Source: Candidatus Subteraquimicrobium carltonvillense (lineage in GTDB: Bacteria > Actinomycetota > Aquicultoria > Subteraquimicrobiales > Subteraquimicrobiaceae). From it: DNA of 8,151 nt. The DNA lies in contig DDKQ01000101.1 of NCBI GenBank assembly GCA_002339355.1, positions 1,237-9,387 of the forward strand. The letters are read 5' to 3'. A model generated the notes under the pieces. That model was not told the DNA's origin. It saw only the letters and a program-made list of their open reading frames with translations, and did not search any database. The translations under genes and the position numbers were made by a program. Below are positions 5,997 through 8,151 of this stretch, piece after piece (position 1 is the stretch's first letter; every line of letters begins with the position of its first letter).

Positions 5997-7088
5997 ATGC
6001 AGGTCGGTATCGTGGGACTTCCCAATGCGGGAAAAACTACTCTATTCAATGCTCTGACCAAGGCGGGAGCCGAGGTGGCGGATTACCTGTTTACAACCAC
6101 CTCTAAAAATGTGGGTATCGCCGAGGTTCCTGATGAGAGGTTGCACAAGATAGCGGATATCGTCAAGCCCCAAAGGATAATTCCTGCGACCATAAAATTT
6201 GTGGACGTCGCTGGATTGGTTCGGGGAGCCAGCAAGGGTGAGGGCTTGGGCAATCAATTCTTAAGTTATATTCGAGAGGCCGATGTCTTAGTTCACGTGG
6301 TGAGATGTTTTAAGGATGAGAATATCGCCCACGTGGATGGAGAGCTCTACCCCATCGTGGATATAGAAACCGTTGATTTGGAACTTATACTAGCTGATCT
6401 CGAAATCGTGGAAAGACAGATTGGGCGAGTGGCCAAACATGTAAAGGCTGGGGAGAGGAAATACAGGGAAGAAATGGAGGTACTGGAGAGGGTAAAGGAT
6501 GCTTTGCAGAGGGGTATTCCCGTGCGAAACGTTGATTTGATCCTGGAAAGGAGACGGATTTTATCTTCCCTTAATCTACTCACCGCCAAGCCAATTATTT
6601 ACGTGGCCAACATTTCTGAGGAAGCAATACCTGGCGAAGGGGATCTATTGGCGAGACAGGTTCTTGACCAGGCTCGATCTGAGGGGGTGGAAGCCGTCGT
6701 CATCCCCGCGAAGCTCGAAGCCGAGGTCGCCGAGCTCCCCAGCGATGAGGCTAAGACCTTTCGAGAGGAAATGGGACTCGATAAATCCGATCTCGGTAGG
6801 TTGATACGCGTATGTTATGAGCTTTTAGGTTTGATCACTTTCTTCACAACCGCCTCGAATGAATGTCGTGCCTGGACGGTGAAGAGAGGCACAAAAGCTC
6901 CTCAGGCAGCTGGGAAGGTCCATACCGATATGGAGAAAGGTTTTATAAAAGCAGAGGTTGTATCCTCTGAGGATTTGGCGAGGGATGGGTCCCTCCATGC
7001 CGCTCGTGAGCATGGGCACCTTCTTTTAGAGGGAAGGGAGTACGAAGTCCGTGACGGCGACATAATTTATTTTAAGTTCGCGGTGTAA
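5997..7088 (+). CDS. ychF: YchF, Obg-family redox/translation-related ATPase
   Basis: This 363-residue protein is full length for YchF/OLA1, a universal P-loop ATPase that binds ribosomes. The P-loop is GLPNAGKTT (7-15), followed by the DxxG-type DVAGLV (70-75) and KGEGLGNQF. The G4 element is NISE (205-208), the NxxE form that makes YchF prefer ATP over GTP. A coiled-coil region spans about 125-175, and a C-terminal TGS domain (about 278-362) carries RAWTVKRGTKAPQAAGKVHTD and DGDIIYFKF. Two conserved stretches are altered: the usual NYPF switch-I region reads DYLF (29-32), and the GxKEVRAW stretch reads SNECRAW. The ATG lies one base after the DUF951 stop with a GAGGG site inside that gene. 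No clear terminator follows. Confidence 0.95.
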   Translation: MQVGIVGLPNAGKTTLFNALTKAGAEVADYLFTTTSKNVGIAEVPDERLHKIADIVKPQRIIPATIKFVDVAGLVRGASKGEGLGNQFLSYIREADVLVHVVRCFKDENIAHVDGELYPIVDIETVDLELILADLEIVERQIGRVAKHVKAGERKYREEMEVLERVKDALQRGIPVRNVDLILERRRILSSLNLLTAKPIIYVANISEEAIPGEGDLLARQVLDQARSEGVEAVVIPAKLEAEVAELPSDEAKTFREEMGLDKSDLGRLIRVCYELLGLITFFTTASNECRAWTVKRGTKAPQAAGKVHTDMEKGFIKAEVVSSEDLARDGSLHAAREHGHLLLEGREYEVRDGDIIYFKFAV

Positions 7089-7130
7089 AATTTTGCTTCA
7101 GAACACCCCGTGCAATTGCAAATATCTTCC

Positions 7131-7159
7131 TTGCTCTAGAGTTCTGCCATTGCTATAAT
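7131..7159 (+). promoter_or_regulatory. Promoter for rpsF-ssb with extended -10 box
   Basis: TTGCTC (7131-7136) and a perfect TATAAT (7154-7159) are separated by exactly 17 bases. TG sits one base before the -10 box (TGCTATAAT), an extended -10 element. Predicted start is near 7166, giving a leader of about 79 nt before the rpsF TTG. This is the best housekeeping-sigma promoter in the window and suggests rpsF-ssb is transcribed separately from ychF. Confidence 0.7.
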
Positions 7160-7244
7160 GTTTGGGGTTTAACCCTGCCCAAAAATAGTCAAGAGTCATA
7201 GGTAAAAAGCGTTACTGTTTCTTCAGAGCGAAGGAGGTGGATGA
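7160..7244 (+). promoter_or_regulatory. rpsF mRNA leader and ribosome binding site
   Basis: The leader begins with GGGTTTAACCC (7165-7175), a short self-complementary element, and ends with the strong site AAGGAGG (7231-7237), seven bases before the TTG start. An ATG at 7241-7243 lies between them but runs into a stop after five codons, so it is a decoy. In many bacteria the S6:S18 complex binds a hairpin in this leader to repress the operon; I cannot confirm that structure here by eye. Confidence 0.4.
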
Positions 7245-7535
7245 TTGAGGGATTATGAGATAATGCTCATTCTCGATCCTACACTGGAAAAGGAAGCGAT
7301 AGAAAAAATTATCAAGAAGCTTGAAAATCTCATAAAAAAGCATAAAGGGAAAGTTGAGCAGGCAGATAAGTGGGGCAGACGCAAATTAGTCTATCCCATT
7401 CTCGAACAAGTTGAGGGATATTATCTGGTAATTAAGTTTAAGGGAATACCCGAGACCATAGCCGAGCTTCATAGAGTTTCCAAGCTCACCGATGAGGTTA
7501 TGAGATACATAATCGTTCGTGGGGCTAAGACCTAA
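7245..7535 (+). CDS. rpsF: 30S ribosomal protein S6
   Basis: This 96-residue protein of normal S6 length sits on the platform of the small ribosomal subunit with S18. Family signatures are the opening RDYEIMLILDPTL, WGRRKLVYPI in the second strand region, GYYLVIKFKG, and LTDEVMRYIIVR near the end. The start codon is TTG at 7245, fixed by the AAGGAGG site seven bases upstream and by the protein beginning MRDYEI. The nearby ATG at 7241 is in another frame. ssb follows 20 bases after the stop, the standard order. The usual third gene, rpsR, is not seen. Confidence 0.96.
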   Translation: MRDYEIMLILDPTLEKEAIEKIIKKLENLIKKHKGKVEQADKWGRRKLVYPILEQVEGYYLVIKFKGIPETIAELHRVSKLTDEVMRYIIVRGAKT

Positions 7536-7555
7536 AAGATTTGGGGGGATCGAAC

Positions 7556-7981
7556 TTGACCAATCTAAACAGGGTAATTTTAATTGGAAGGCTAACGAAG
7601 GATCCGGAACTCAGATTCACACCCAATGGAACTTCTGTGGCCAATTTCCGTATGGCCGTGAACAGGCGCTGGACCAATAGAGAGGGAGAGCGGATGGACA
7701 GCACGGATTTCTTCAACGTTGTGGTCTGGGGGAGATTGGCTGAACTATGTAGTGAGCACATAAGCAAGGGAAGCCCAGTGGCGGTGGAGGGAAGACTTCA
7801 GACAAGGTCCTGGGAGACGGAGGAGGGTCAGAGGAGATCGACCGTTGAAATAGTCGCGGAGAATGTGCAGTTTCTGGGTCGTCTCGGACCTCGTGAAAAA
7901 GAGGATGTCGAAGCCATTGAATCTCCCCCTGAGGGAGAATCCATAACTCAGGAGGAAGTTGGAGACGATATCCCCTTTTAA
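7556..7981 (+). CDS. ssb: Single-stranded DNA-binding protein
   Basis: This 141-residue SSB coats single-stranded DNA in replication, repair and recombination. An OB fold fills residues 1-110 or so, with NRVILIGRLTKDPELRFTPNG, STDFFNVVVWGRLAE and RSTVEIVAENVQFLG. It is followed by an acidic, flexible tail that ends in DDIPF, the conserved tip that binds partner proteins. I chose TTG at 7556 (MTNLNRV, the normal SSB beginning) rather than TTG at 7541, because GGGGGGAT lies at a proper distance before it. Tail length is somewhat short, but the tip is intact. It is co-transcribed with rpsF. Confidence 0.96.
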   Translation: MTNLNRVILIGRLTKDPELRFTPNGTSVANFRMAVNRRWTNREGERMDSTDFFNVVVWGRLAELCSEHISKGSPVAVEGRLQTRSWETEEGQRRSTVEIVAENVQFLGRLGPREKEDVEAIESPPEGESITQEEVGDDIPF

Positions 7982-7989
7982 TGAAGTAT

Positions 7990-8151
7990 GAAGTTTCAAA
8001 TTCTAAGCACAAAGCACCAAATTCTAAACAATATTAAATGACCAAACATGTCCTGAGCAAAGTCGAAGGAATCCAAAGGTTCAAAACAAAATGAAATAGG
8101 GTTTAGGATTTCAAAAATTTGGATTTTGAATTTGTTTAGGATTTAGGATTA
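7990..8151. repeat. AT-rich dispersed intergenic repeat after ssb
   Basis: This non-coding stretch continues past the window. It holds a direct repeat CAAATTCTAA (7997-8006 and 8018-8027). A loosely inverted copy follows near the right end, where TTGTTTAGGATT (8132-8143) is almost the reverse complement of AAATTCTAAACAA, and GTTTAGGATT occurs twice (8101 and 8134). The style, CAAATTCTAA...TTTAGGATTTAGGATTA, matches a repeat type often seen between genes in environmental genomes (from memory). A GC-richer insert, TCCTGAGCAAAGTCGAAGGA (8051-8070), lies inside. No hairpin terminator for ssb is evident. Confidence 0.65.

Noticed and set aside
7713..8012. Open frames on the minus strand across ssb
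   Set aside because: They are antisense shadows of ssb, without motifs or ribosome sites.
7990..8151. AT-rich repeat as a CRISPR array or replication origin
   Set aside because: Repeat copies are unequal in spacing and only loosely alike, there are no regular spacers, and no DnaA-box cluster is seen.

Overview
The window reads as a chromosomal segment from an uncultured-type, monoderm-like bacterium. DUF951 and the rpsF-ssb order point to a Bacillota-like or deep-branching Actinomycetota lineage. A DUF916-like surface protein and a selenium-type LysR regulator agree with that, but the assignment is an inference with low confidence. Intergenic DNA is rich in palindromic and AT-rich dispersed repeats of the kind common in environmental genomes. 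No rRNA, tRNA, CRISPR array or intact transposase was seen.

Left part (1-1000, minus strand): a two-gene HepT/MNT toxin-antitoxin operon. The nucleotidyltransferase antitoxin gene (474-887) precedes the HEPN toxin gene (34-465). Its -10 box sits inside an inverted repeat that looks like an operator. The antitoxin has an unusual active site.

Second block (973-2502, minus strand): a secreted, Thr/Ser-rich, four-cysteine beta-sandwich-like protein is followed by a membrane-anchored DUF916-like Ig-type protein. A perfect 12-bp hairpin separates them. This looks like a small cell-surface module of the WxL/DUF916 kind.

Third block (about 2617-4205, plus strand): an O-antigen ligase/Wzy-like membrane protein with a short TPR tail. 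It is broken by two apparent +1 frameshifts and has no usable start codon at its proper N-terminus, so it is called a pseudogene, unless the assembly is in error.

Fourth block (4249-5656): a LysR regulator of the selenium-metabolism-associated type (minus) diverges from a DUF3343 Se/S-carrier-like protein (plus). About 295 bp lie between them, filled with nested hairpin repeats.

Right part (5789-7981, plus strand): conserved housekeeping genes. DUF951 and ychF are one base apart. Then rpsF (TTG start, with a good promoter and a leader of about 79 nt) is followed by ssb (TTG start). rpsR, the usual next gene, does not follow within the window; the last 170 bases are an AT-rich dispersed repeat. 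I saw no clear new defence system. The most unusual items are the altered MNT antitoxin, the DUF916-like/secreted protein pair and the regulator-DUF3343 locus.
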